The position numbers and the translations under genes are program-made. Under the pieces are notes generated by a model. The model worked only from the letters and a program-made list of their open reading frames with translations, searched no databases and was not told where the DNA came from. From CALOBA01 sp942491465 (lineage in GTDB: Bacteria > Pseudomonadota > Gammaproteobacteria > Chromatiales > Chromatiaceae), in NCBI GenBank assembly GCA_942491465.1, contig CALOBA010000069.1, positions 12,158-76,157 of the forward strand: a DNA stretch of 64,000 bases, given 5' to 3'. Of the stretch, positions 54,909 to 63,957 are shown one piece after another. Each line of letters opens with the position of its first letter. Positions within the stretch are counted from its first letter, which is position 1.

Positions 54909-56963
54909 TCAGCCAGGGGGTGCATCGAATCGCATTTGGAACGTTAGCGAGAAGACATCCTCCGTCGCGCCGAGAGGGTCGCCGAATCCGTCCTCTCCAT
55001 AGTCATATTGAATACGCGACCACTGCAAGCCCAGGGTCGGCTTGAACTTGTTCTCGGACAGGCTCCACGTCAAGCCAAGCTGCCCGGCCAGGTAGCTTGT
55101 CTGTTCCGAGTACGGAGTCAGCAGAGCCGAGAGCTTGATCTGCGGGCTCAATTGATAGCTGGCTCGCAGCGTTGTGCTCGGTGCCCGCGAATCCGGCAGC
55201 ACCTGATTGATGCCTTGCGTCACCGACAGGTTCAACTTGCCGCGCTGTGCCTCGACGCTGAGATCCAGTCGGCTTGCATCGTAGTCCAAGACGAAATCCT
55301 GGAAGTCGCCGGGTCGGTCGAACGAGTAGGCGGCCGAGACGCCGAGTGCGACCTTGGTGTCCAGTGGGGCCTGGAAGATACGGTGTACGCGACCAGAGGC
55401 CTCGCTGAAGTAATCATAGTTGGGTTTGCTGTAGCCGATACCCGCGAGATAGATCCGCCAGCCGCTTGTCGAGTTGTAGCTCCAATCCAGCCCCGCATAG
55501 GCATTGATGTCGGCATCCTCGCCTTCCATCAGGCCCGCGTAATAGCGCAACACATGCTCGGTGCTGGTGCGGTTTCCGGTGAGCGTCAGGTTGGGGACGT
55601 AGCGCGTGGTCTCCACGAGCTGACTCGAGCGCACCAAATCGGCTGCTTGCTCGCTGACCCTGAGGCCGAACTGGATGAACGGGTCCTGGAGCGTGCCAAA
55701 ATCGGTCGTGTAGCGCTCGCCATCACGCCCCTCGATCAGCGAAAGGATTGCGATGTCTGCCACATCCCCGCTGCCTCCGCCTTGCTCGAAGGTCGATGCG
55801 AGCGTCTCCTGGGGCCCCAATGGCTGGAGGAAGACGAGATTGGTCTGAACCCGATCGATGATGGGTGACAGGCCGAGCCAGAAACCGAAGAAGTGTGCGG
55901 CGGGCACGTCCTCCAGCCGTTTGATCTGACCTTTCGGGTGCAGCACCCGGGAGACACCGGAGTGGAACAGCGTGAAGCTGTCACGCGGCAGGCGCGCATT
56001 GTTCGCGGCGAGGAAGAGGTTGTTGTTGAGGCTCAAGCTGGGCGCCCCCGGACCGCCCGTCAGGCCGGGCTTCAGTGCAGGCATGAGCAACGCAAGCACC
56101 TGCCAGGCCACTGCCCGGTCGGACCAGTCGTGCTCCGCCGGTACCACCAGGCCCCGAACGGTGCGCCCGAGTGCGGCACGCGTGTCGTTGGTCACAATTT
56201 CCTGTTGCACCCGTGACAGCGCCAAGACCTGGCCGAGTTCGACCTCCTCGCGACGGGTCACCCCGCTGTCGCCACGCCTTGTCTCATCAAGGAAGTAACC
56301 GGAGTTCGGAAAATCCAGGTCGAGCCCGATCACCTGCCCGCCAGGGGCGCCTCGCTGCCAGCCAGGTTTGCGCATGGCCGCGAGGGTCTCAGGGGTCAGG
56401 ACAGTGCCGAAGCTCGAGTCGTTGTTGAAGCGGGTGGGGACGAGAAAATCCGGGTCGATTGAGCTCGGGTCGACGCTGAAGCCAGGTGTGTAGGTGCAGT
56501 AGGCCTCGGGCGGTGTCCCCGGCAGAGCACAGGTACCGGTGATGCTCAACTGGATATGTGCGCCGATGATCGAAACGGGGTCTGTCCGCGTGAGGGTGAC
56601 GTCGCGGATCCGGTTGAAGGTCCTGGCCTGCGCGTACCACCCCGTCTGTTTGCGCACATAGCGCCGACCCTCGATCTTCTCGGTCAGCGCCTGGTCGAGC
56701 CGGACGATGCCGCGCAGGCTCGGTGTTGTGTTTCGGTTATTGCCCGCGACCGCCCCCACCGACAGGTCCCAACGGGTGCGATGGTCGATGCGGGTACTGT
56801 TGAGGGTCAGGCCGGTGGTGAGCGGCGCGAACTGCTTCGCTTCCGGCTGCGCTGGGGCAGGGGTGGCAATCCGCGCGGCGGGGTCATTCGGATCGACCGG
56901 CGGTGTTTCCGCGACCACGCATGGTGAAAGGAAGAACGCGAGAATGGCGATTCGCAGACGCAT
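54909..56963 (-). CDS. Large predicted outer-membrane beta-barrel protein
   Basis: A 684-residue exported protein of unknown family. Signal peptide at residues 1-18 (MRLRIAILAFFLSPCVVA). After a Pro-rich linker there are many alternating amphipathic strands (LTLNSTRIDHRTRWDLSVGA, TSGWRIYLAGIGYSKPNYDY, LNLSVTQGINQVLPDSRAPS, KFKPTLGLQWSRIQYDYGED), ending VFSLTFQMRFDAPPG. This pattern fits an outer-membrane barrel, perhaps 16 or more strands in the C-terminal half. The middle (about 230-400) seems globular/helical. It lies between two small secreted proteins upstream and one exported protein downstream, so it may secrete or anchor them. Confidence 0.6.
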   Translation of the reverse strand: MRLRIAILAFFLSPCVVAETPPVDPNDPAARIATPAPAQPEAKQFAPLTTGLTLNSTRIDHRTRWDLSVGAVAGNNRNTTPSLRGIVRLDQALTEKIEGRRYVRKQTGWYAQARTFNRIRDVTLTRTDPVSIIGAHIQLSITGTCALPGTPPEAYCTYTPGFSVDPSSIDPDFLVPTRFNNDSSFGTVLTPETLAAMRKPGWQRGAPGGQVIGLDLDFPNSGYFLDETRRGDSGVTRREEVELGQVLALSRVQQEIVTNDTRAALGRTVRGLVVPAEHDWSDRAVAWQVLALLMPALKPGLTGGPGAPSLSLNNNLFLAANNARLPRDSFTLFHSGVSRVLHPKGQIKRLEDVPAAHFFGFWLGLSPIIDRVQTNLVFLQPLGPQETLASTFEQGGGSGDVADIAILSLIEGRDGERYTTDFGTLQDPFIQFGLRVSEQAADLVRSSQLVETTRYVPNLTLTGNRTSTEHVLRYYAGLMEGEDADINAYAGLDWSYNSTSGWRIYLAGIGYSKPNYDYFSEASGRVHRIFQAPLDTKVALGVSAAYSFDRPGDFQDFVLDYDASRLDLSVEAQRGKLNLSVTQGINQVLPDSRAPSTTLRASYQLSPQIKLSALLTPYSEQTSYLAGQLGLTWSLSENKFKPTLGLQWSRIQYDYGEDGFGDPLGATEDVFSLTFQMRFDAPPG

Positions 56964-57260
56964 GGGCTGCTGGCAGTGGAGCCGACCGAGCGACCGTGAT
57001 GATCGACCCAAGCGAAGCCTGGTGCTGCATCTTGGGACTGGACCTGAAACCACGCCGTCAAGGCTAGCACGGATGGCTACAGGCGCGCAGTGGGCAGAGT
57101 TCCCTCAAGGGTTAGGTTTGGGCTCGTTCGCGGCGATGGTGTCGCGGTGATCGCCGGGAACCGCCTGTGAGCTGGCGGGCGCCTGACCTCAGGCACCCGC
57201 CGATTCCGGCTATGCGATGCTCTTCATGCAGTCATGCGTTGACGCATGAGCGGGGCAACG

Positions 57261-57593
57261 TTAGTTACCGGTCAACGTCGCACCAGAGGAATCAAGCACA
57301 CCAGTCGTGATCCCGGCGCCCGCGATCGACGATGCGCTGCTCGCATCGGTGAAGCCACCGGCCATTGCGTTGGTCGTACCAACAGCCGCGGACACAGACA
57401 GGTTGTCGATTGTCGCGGGCGTGCTCAGCACGCCGGTCGCATCGTTGACGGCGTGGCCACCGGCATAGGTTGTGCCCGCATTCATCATCGCGGACATCGA
57501 AACCGCGACCTCGGCCGCAGACACCGGTGCCGTCACCACAAACCCCAGGCTCGCCACGAGGAGGGAAGCACTAAAGGTTGTCAGAGTTTTCAT
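57261..57593 (-). CDS. Small secreted Ala/Ser/Thr-rich protein, paralogue 1
   Basis: A 110-residue protein with an N-terminal signal peptide (MKTLTTFSASLLVASLGFVV then TAPVSA|AEV). The mature 82 residues contain no Cys and very few charges: VAVSMSAMMNAGTTYAGGHA, NDATGVLSTPATIDNLSVSA, TDASSASSIAGAGITTGVLD, ending GATLTGN. Composition recalls secreted fibre or amyloid subunits, though no curlin-type repeat is evident. GAGGT lies upstream of the ATG at 57593. It is about 90% identical to the next gene (57667-57999), a tandem duplication including the leader. Confidence 0.75.
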   Translation of the reverse strand: MKTLTTFSASLLVASLGFVVTAPVSAAEVAVSMSAMMNAGTTYAGGHAVNDATGVLSTPATIDNLSVSAAVGTTNAMAGGFTDASSASSIAGAGITTGVLDSSGATLTGN

Positions 57594-57666
57594 GAGAGTA
57601 ACCTCAGCTGATTGTCGATCATCGAGTCGCTTTACAGTCGTGCGTTGATGCCTTGCCGGAGCAACG

Positions 57667-57999
57667 TTAGTTACCCGTCAACGTCGCGCCAGAGGTATCA
57701 AGCACACCAGTCGTGATCCCGGCGCCCGCGATCGACGATGCACTGCTCGCGTCGGTGAAGCCTCCTGCCATCGCGTTCGTTGAGCCAACAGCCGCGGACA
57801 CGGACAGGTTATCGATTGTCGCGGGCGTGCTCAGCACGCCAGTCGCATCGTTGACGGCATCGCCAGCGACATAGCCTGTGCCGTCATTCATCATCGCGGA
57901 CATCGAAACCGCGACCTCCGCCGCGGACACCGGTGCCGTCACCACAAACCCCATGCTCGCCACGAGGAGAGAAGCACTGAGCGTCGTGAGAGTTTTCAT
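57667..57999 (-). CDS. Small secreted Ala/Ser/Thr-rich protein, paralogue 2
   Basis: A 110-residue near-copy of the neighbouring protein: signal peptide MKTLTTLSASLLVASMGFVV then TAPVSA|AEV, mature start VAVSMSAMMNDGTGYVAGDA. Differences cluster around residues 38-48 and at a few conservative sites; the C-terminal half is nearly identical. GAGGTGATTTTC precedes the ATG (57999). This is the first gene after the divergent LysR-type regulator, so it is probably the most expressed of the set and under that regulator. The high conservation of both copies argues that they are real genes. Confidence 0.78.
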   Translation of the reverse strand: MKTLTTLSASLLVASMGFVVTAPVSAAEVAVSMSAMMNDGTGYVAGDAVNDATGVLSTPATIDNLSVSAAVGSTNAMAGGFTDASSASSIAGAGITTGVLDTSGATLTGN

Positions 58000-58242
58000 G
58001 AAAATCACCTCAGCTGTTTGTCGATCATCGCGTCGCCCTTAGGCCCCGGAGACGAACTCTGAAGCTGCTGCCCCGTCATTCGGGGCGGTGGGCGGTCTTT
58101 GCAGGGTCGGCCCCGACCGGTGTGGCGCGGTGGCTGATTCCCTGTGCCCCCAGTATTGGTCAGGGCCAGGGTTAAGGAAAATAATTTGCGGATATACTTA
58201 TATTCCGAAAAGTGATCACCCGCTGCGTTAGACCCCTCACGG

Positions 58243-59217
58243 ATGCAGCACCGCCCGGCGTCGATCAAGATCATTGGGAGGCCCGCCATCACACTCCGAC
58301 AGCTCCTACTCTTACAGCAGGTCGTCGAGCACGGCTTCAGCGTCACCGCGGCCGCGGAGGCGCTCTACACGGCCCAATCCGGCGTCAGCAAACAGCTCAA
58401 AGCTTTGGCCGACGAGCTCGGTGTCGAGCTGTTCCAACACGAGGGTAGGCGCCTGGTTGGGCTCACCCCGATCGGTGAGCAGGTTGCCGCGATCGCCGAG
58501 CGCATGCTGCGCGATGCCGATGCGATCCGCGCCGTCGGGCAATGCGCCCGGCAGGAGGCCAAGGGCCGGCTCACCGTGGTGGCGACCCGACACACGGCCA
58601 ATGTGGAGGTTCGCAGCGCCGTGCTGCGGTTTCAGCGCATGCATGCGAACGTCGCGCTCCAGGTCTCGGAGCAACAACCGGAGATCGCCTGCAAGATGGT
58701 GAACGCGGGCGAGGTGGAGGTCGGGGTGGTGCCGGATTGGCACGTCCACGCGGAGCGGCTACGGGTGATCCCGTTGGTGTATTGGCGGTTGGTGATCGTG
58801 GCGCCGGCGGGGCATTGGCTGCTGGAGACCCCTGAGCTGACCTTGCGGGACTTGGCGGGGATGCCGGTGGCTTGCTACGAGAACAGCTCGGCATCGCGAC
58901 GGGTGGTCGAGGATGCCTTCGCGCGCGCAGGTCTGCGATCGCCGGTGGCCTTCGAACTGGCGAGCAGTGAGGACATTCTGGATTACGCCGCGAGCGGCGC
59001 CAGCGTGGGCATCGTGGCCAAGAGCGCGGCATCCTGGGCGCGGCATCCGGGACTGGACTTTCGTGATGCCGATGGGCTGTTTCCGCCCATGATGACGTCC
59101 ATCATCGTGCGGCGCGATGCAACCTTGAGCTGGGTCGCGCGGGACTTTATTGAGCTGCTGCGGGAGGAATCGGCATCGCCGATGCCTGCGCCAGAGCCTG
59201 CTCCGGCGGACCTATAA
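58243..59217 (+). CDS. LysR-type transcriptional regulator, CysB/Cbl-like
   Basis: A 324-residue LysR-family regulator. The N-terminal winged helix-turn-helix reads TLRQLLLLQQVVEHGFSVTA then AAEALYTAQSGVSKQLKALA. The long CysB-type linker and effector domain follow (TRHTANVEVRSAVLRFQRMH, CKMVNAGEVEVGVVPDWHV, PVACYENSSASRRVVEDAF). CysB relatives sense sulfur metabolites; whether this one does is unknown. ATG 58243 precedes the conserved helix by about 16 residues; no closer start was seen. It is divergent from the paralogous secreted-protein genes, whose expression it probably controls. Confidence 0.85.
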   Translation: MQHRPASIKIIGRPAITLRQLLLLQQVVEHGFSVTAAAEALYTAQSGVSKQLKALADELGVELFQHEGRRLVGLTPIGEQVAAIAERMLRDADAIRAVGQCARQEAKGRLTVVATRHTANVEVRSAVLRFQRMHANVALQVSEQQPEIACKMVNAGEVEVGVVPDWHVHAERLRVIPLVYWRLVIVAPAGHWLLETPELTLRDLAGMPVACYENSSASRRVVEDAFARAGLRSPVAFELASSEDILDYAASGASVGIVAKSAASWARHPGLDFRDADGLFPPMMTSIIVRRDATLSWVARDFIELLREESASPMPAPEPAPADL

Positions 59218-59690
59218 GTGCGTGCAGGAGTCGCGGTGAGCGGCCCGCGGCAGGCCGTTTGCCGGACGCTGTGACGCGCGTCGGCGTCACGGTCCGCTGG
59301 ATCAGGGACGGTTGCCCTTGCCGCGGCCGCCGGCCGAGGAAAAGGGGCCGCGGAGGAAAAGCAGCCAGGTTCAGTCTAGAGGGAAGACAAGGGGGACAGA
59401 CCCTGAGGCAGCCATTCTAAAATGCGATCTGGAACAGCCAGGGAGATGCTGATGCGCCTTGACCAACCCTCCGGCCCTCGCTAGCCTCTGGTCATAGCAT
59501 CGCCTTAAGTTCGCAGAGGCGGTCGAATTTCCTATCCGTCGTCCGCCGACAGTCTCTACCCGGCGCCCCGCAGCCATCTCTTCTGGCAAGCACACGCGAC
59601 GGGTGCGGCACTGCGGCGATCACTGGAGAATGCACCGGGGACAGCGCGAATCACCAACCAGCGCTTCAGAGCCGATCAGAGGACCTCAAC
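59218..59690. other. Gap with a RAYT/REP-like relic
   Basis: No intact gene. Around 59371-59420 the sequence contains AGGGGGACAGACCCTGAGG, a motif common at the ends of IS200/RAYT-type relics. A minus-strand open frame (59371-59595) reads SGSVPLVFPLD at its end but has no transposase domain. An A/G-rich, GCCGCGG-containing stretch lies at 59310-59360. Confidence 0.4.
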
Positions 59691-60482
59691 ATGCAACCAT
59701 TGACATCAACGCGTCTCGGCCTGGCGGTCGGGCTGCTGCTCCTTGCCAGCGCCGCGCAGGCAGCGCTCGCGCCCTACACCGCTAAGGGCGTGGATCTGGT
59801 TTACGACGACGACTACACCCCGGTCGGGGCGGCGCAGCCCGGGTTGACCTGGGTGGCCGACGCCAACCTGTTCAAGACACAATACGACGACGACCCTTCG
59901 GTAGTGAGCCAGATCATCGCCGCCGTGCCGACAATCAGCAGCAGCGGCGGCGCACACACAGTCGTGGCGGGCGACTTCAACACCACCAACGGTCGCATGA
60001 CTTGGTTCGGCGCGATGGCCTGGGTGGAGTGGCTTGGCAGCATCGCCTACGGCGGCGCTGATGATTGGCGGCTTTGGTCGGCGCTGGACAGCGACGGGAC
60101 TGGTCCGTGCAACGGTTTGAACTGCACCGACAGTGAGCTGGGGGACCTGTTCTACACGGAGGGCGACCGGGATGCGAACGAGGCCATCACCTCCAGCCCC
60201 GTTCTGGATGACGTCTTCACGAACATGGAGGACTTCGCTTACTGGTCCGACACGGAGTTCAACCTCATTTCCGGCTATGTGTGGATCTTCGTCGCCGATG
60301 TTGGCAACCAGAGCTTCCTCGGCCAATCCAGCGAGTTCTACGGATGGGCCGTTCGCCCCGGAAAAATCGCCGCTGCGCCGCTGCCGAGCACGGCGATGCT
60401 GCTGGCGCTGGGCGTGCTGGGGCTCGGCGCTGGCCGGTGGCAGCGGCGCAGGCAGAAGGAGACGGCGAGGTTTCCCTTGTAA
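59691..60482 (+). CDS. Secreted DUF1566-like protein with PEP-CTERM-type anchor
   Basis: A 263-residue exported protein. Signal peptide at 1-25 (RLGLAVGLLLLASAAQA). The mature part resembles Lcl/DUF1566 domains: LTWVADANLFKTQYDDD, RMTWFGAMAWVEWLGSIAYG, GADDWRLWSALDSDGTGPCN, SELGDLFYTEGD, FAYWSDTEFN and YGWAVRPGK. The C-terminus APLPSTAMLLALGVLGLGAG plus RWQRRRQ is a VPLPA/PEP-CTERM-type sorting signal. GAGGA lies 8 bp before the ATG. It lies between the regulator and the second IS110 copy. The biological role of DUF1566 proteins is unknown. Confidence 0.8.
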   Translation: MQPLTSTRLGLAVGLLLLASAAQAALAPYTAKGVDLVYDDDYTPVGAAQPGLTWVADANLFKTQYDDDPSVVSQIIAAVPTISSSGGAHTVVAGDFNTTNGRMTWFGAMAWVEWLGSIAYGGADDWRLWSALDSDGTGPCNGLNCTDSELGDLFYTEGDRDANEAITSSPVLDDVFTNMEDFAYWSDTEFNLISGYVWIFVADVGNQSFLGQSSEFYGWAVRPGKIAAAPLPSTAMLLALGVLGLGAGRWQRRRQKETARFPL

Positions 60483-60647
60483 CCTGCTGTGCGCCTCGAA
60501 AGCCCTGCCACAGCCCCGAAACGGCGACGAGTACAGCTGCGCCTAAGTTTTCAACACGCGTTCTGGTCGTGCTCGTTGCATTGACTTTGGTGCAGTGGTA
60601 GGCGGTTCAGGGAATGTGCAACGTGAGACGTGACCCGAGCCGTCCTG

Positions 60648-62223
60648 AGACCTGATTTCATCTAGCCGGCCCCGCCCCGGAGGCTACAGTTGGGTTGAAC
60701 GATCCAACAACCGCAGCCCCGAAGGGGAGGAGTCGACCATGACACTTTACGGCGGAATCGACCTACATTCAAACAACAGCGTCGTGGCCTTGTCGGACGA
60801 GACCGACCGCCTCGTCTACCGCAAGCGCTTGCCCAACGACGTGCAGACGATCGTCGATGCGCTGGCACCGTATCGCGACGGGATCAGCGGCTTGGTGGTG
60901 GAATCGACCTACAACTGGTACTGGCTGGTCGATGCCTTGATGGAGTCCGGCTACCGGGTGCACCTGGCGAACACGGCGGCCATCGTGCAGTACAGCGGCC
61001 TGAAGTATGCCGACGACGACACCGACGCGGCCTGGCTGGCGAAGCTGCTGCGCCTGGGGGTACTGCCCGAGGGGTACATCTACCCCAAGGCCGAGCGGGC
61101 GGTACGCGACCTGCTGCGGCGGCGCCAGCGCCTGGTCCAGCAGCGCACATCCTGGCGGTGCAGAACCTGTTCTCGCGCAACCGCGGGCGCTCGATCAGCG
61201 CCAACGCGGCACGGCGCCTGACCCCGGAGTCGATCGCCGAGCTGGTCACCGACGCCAACTTGGCGCTGGCGATCCAGAGCACGGTCCTGGCCATGCAAGG
61301 CCAACAGGCGGCCGTCGACCTGCTCGAGCGCGAAGCCTGGCGCCAGAGCAAGGAGACGCAGCGCTTGCGGGCACTGCTCAGCGTCAGCGGCATCGGGCGC
61401 ATTCTCGGGTTGACCATCGTGCTGGAGACCGGCCCCATCGAGCGCTTCGCGGGGGTCGGAAACTACGCCTCCTACTGCCGCTGCGTCGGCACCACGCATG
61501 TCTCCAACGGCAAGCAGAAGGGCAAGGGCAACACCAAGAACGGCAACAAGTATCTGGCTTGGGCCTACGTCGAGGCGGCCAACTTCGCCGTGCGCTACAA
61601 CCCGCAGATCAAGCGCTACTATCAACGCAAGCACGCCAAGACCAAGAACGTCATCGCCACCAAGGCGGTGGCGCACAAACTGGCTCGTGCCTGCTACTAC
61701 ATTCTTCGCGACGGCAGCGAATTCGACGTGAACCGCGCCTTCGCGTGAACCGAATCGGGCATGCCTCGGTGAGCTTCGACATGGGGTTGGCGACCAGCCA
61801 CCAGATCTGATTGAGCCCCGAGGCATTCCCGCCCAAGATTGCAACCACCACGGAGCGACAGCGTATGTGACCGAGACGCCCCCGCCATCGAGCCATATCG
61901 GGTTGGCTGCGCCCTACCGGGGTGCAAGCCACAGTATCTGTGAACGCACGGCCCGCCCTCCGGGCACTGCCGTGCACCACTTGGACCTTGGCGGGGCACC
62001 GATGATTTTCTGGGGCTCGAATGAGCAACGGGCCGGGTGTCTTCTCCCCACTGGGAGCAGCCCCATGCCTAGAACCTGAAGGGTGACCGGTAGCGGATCG
62101 GCTCCGCAACCAACACATAGAGAACTGACGGCGCGTCACAGGCTCAACGCAACGCTTCGCGGAAAATTGATCCAGATCATCGTGCTCAGCCGCGAGAGTT
62201 TTTTGCCGCCTCTTGATCGGGGT
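60648..62223 (+). mobile_element. IS110-family insertion sequence, copy 2 (defective)
   Basis: Nearly identical to 52103-53683, including the long right non-coding segment. The transposase has a 7-bp deletion. Differences elsewhere are single bases (for example CCGGGGC/CTGGGGC in the 3' part). With copy 1 in the same orientation, it brackets the 54.2-60.5 kb genes as a possible composite unit. Confidence 0.85.
60739..61748 (+). pseudogene. IS110-family transposase with frameshift
   Basis: The first 130 codons match copy 1, then a 7-bp deletion near 61147 (CAGCAGCGCACATCCTGGCG in place of the longer copy 1 sequence) shifts the frame. The second half is open from 61158 to 61748 with all conserved segments (VSGIGRILGLTIVLETGPIE, RFAGVGNYASYCRCVG). 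It could be mobilised in trans by copy 1. Confidence 0.88.
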
Positions 62224-62242
62224 CAGCTAAATGGTGATTTCC

Positions 62243-62578
62243 GAGCAAGGGGCGGCGCACCGGCTTGCGCTTCGGCATCTCGGTGTCGGCGCTCTTCGAT
62301 GCCGGCGTCTCGCTCGGTGCAGGCAGCGCGGCCTCGAATTCGCCGATCAGGGCTTCGAGCTCGGCCTCGTCGAACAGCGACAATTGGCCCTCGGGAATAC
62401 GATCGGCACGGCGCGGGCCGAAGCGTCTGTGGCGCAACAGCTCGATGGCTTCGAGCAATTGCTCGATGCGGCGGGTATGCTCGACAATGGCGGTGTTGGT
62501 CTGCGTTTCAATGCGCTCGGCTTGCGCGGTTCGTTCGCGCGCCGATTCACTGCACTCGCGCACGATTGATGCGATCAC
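62243..62578 (-). pseudogene. IS66-family transposase, short N-terminal fragment
   Basis: A second copy of the 5' part of the gene at 48048-48836, from MIASIVRECSESARERTAQA to MPKRKPVRRPL, cut by the IS110 right end. One 3-bp difference (GRADRIP region) and several substitutions separate the copies. The upstream 200 bp, including the hairpin at 62656-62697, are also shared. Confidence 0.75.
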
Positions 62579-62655
62579 AAAAGGTCGAATCCAGCCCGTT
62601 TTTGGCCTTGCACGCGCTTGGGATCAAGACCTTCCAGCGTCTTGCCGACCTCGCA

Positions 62656-62697
62656 CCCTACTGACTGCCGGCGTTACTGCGCCGGCAGCCAGTAGGG
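62656..62697. repeat. Perfect hairpin, second copy
   Basis: Identical in structure to 48914-48955 (CCCTACTG...CAGTAGGG arms) and in the same position relative to the IS66 fragment. Confidence 0.7.
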
Positions 62698-62810
62698 CAT
62701 CGGAGGTTCCGCAATTTTTGGGCAACTTCACTCATGGCCGGTTATTAGCCGAGCGCCTTCATGTGATCTATTTAATTTAAAAGGGATCTGACCCCTTTTC
62801 CGTAGTCAAA

Positions 62811-63089
<279 letters not shown>

Positions 63090-63095
<6 letters not shown>

Positions 63096-63180
63096 CGTTA
63101 AGCCTGGCCCGCCGCATGCTGCGGAGCCGCCCGCGTCAGCGGCGGCTCGGCAGCATGCGGTCGGGCCGAGCCACTTTGGC
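63090..63180 (-). repeat. Second attC-like site
   Basis: On the minus strand the arms are TGGCTCGGCCCGACCGCATG CTGC and the complement, with unpaired bases at positions equivalent to those of the 51983 site, ending in a canonical R' GTTAGGC. The R'' side (GCCAAAG) is degenerate. A further half-site (GCGCTAACTAGCGCGCAAGC then CCGACGCC, minus strand, 63280-63309) follows the PEP-CTERM gene stop. Confidence 0.5.
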
Positions 63181-63303
63181 ATCCTTATTCGCCAAGAGAG
63201 GCAAAAGGCAAGACTTGACCCCGTTCTTTGCTTTGACCCCGTTCTTTGCTTTTCCTTCGTAGCGAAGCGGAGGCTGCTCCAAGGCGTCGGGCTTGCGCGC
63301 TAG

Positions 63304-63957
63304 TTAGCGCTGCGCGTTGGTTATGAAGACGCGACGCATTCCAAGGGGGATTAGGCCGAGTGCAATCAGTGCTATTGAAGCAGGAATCGGCACTGTGCTT
63401 GTTGTGAGGGATAATGCGTCGAAGTAGCCGTCATTGTTGGAGCCATCATTCCGGTCGCTGATAAGTCGGATGTTGATGGAGCGGGTAAGAACTGGCGCGA
63501 ATCGGGAGTCGGAAACTAGATCCCAAGATGATGTATTGGACATCTGCCCAGAATCAAAGGAGTCCAATGCGACGCTTGAGATGTCAAGAAACTCGACGAT
63601 AATTTGCGTTGTGTCGACCGGGTTTTGGTTGAAGCTCCGCACATAGCCTTCGAAGGAGAAGTTCTGCAATCCGGAATCGATGCCGGCGCTATATGCAGAA
63701 ACATCGATGGACTGCGCAAGTTCGCCTAGCGCACCGACGCCAGCGAAGAAATAGTTGTTGCCTTCGAACGGAGCCGGGTTTGAGGAGCGCTGTGTCCAGT
63801 TGTTACCAATCACCTCCGTCCATCCGGGGATTTCGCCGCCGACCAGAGGATCTTCGTTGCCAGAGTTGATTATCAGGTTTGCAACGGCGCTAGTCGACGT
63901 GGTGACGGTGCCAAGTACCACGAGGGCTGCGAACGGAGCTGATGCGTAACGAACCAC
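63304..63957 (-). CDS. PEP-CTERM sorting-domain protein
   Basis: A 217-residue exported protein. Signal peptide at about 1-26 (FAALVVLGTVTTSTSAVA). The mature domain (LIINSGNEDPLVGGEIPGWT, AQSIDVSAYSAGIDSGLQNF, VEFLDISSVALDSFDS) resembles carbohydrate-binding/choice-of-anchor beta sandwiches. The C-terminus TVPIPASIALIALGLIPLGM followed by RR is a PEP-CTERM-type anchor. GTG 63957 is preceded by AGGAG. Base composition is less GC-rich than most of the window. Its stop codon (TAA) overlaps an attC-like half-site, so it may be an integron cassette gene. Confidence 0.82.
   Translation of the reverse strand: MVRYASAPFAALVVLGTVTTSTSAVANLIINSGNEDPLVGGEIPGWTEVIGNNWTQRSSNPAPFEGNNYFFAGVGALGELAQSIDVSAYSAGIDSGLQNFSFEGYVRSFNQNPVDTTQIIVEFLDISSVALDSFDSGQMSNTSSWDLVSDSRFAPVLTRSINIRLISDRNDGSNNDGYFDALSLTTSTVPIPASIALIALGLIPLGMRRVFITNAQR

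Noticed and set aside
54909..57053. Upstream start (57053) for the beta-barrel protein
   Set aside because: The first 30 codons have no signal-peptide character; the ATG at 56963 begins a proper signal peptide.
59371..59595. Minus-strand ORF ending SGSVPLVFPLD as a real gene
   Set aside because: Its end is a translated repeat motif common to IS200/RAYT relics and the rest has no recognisable domain.
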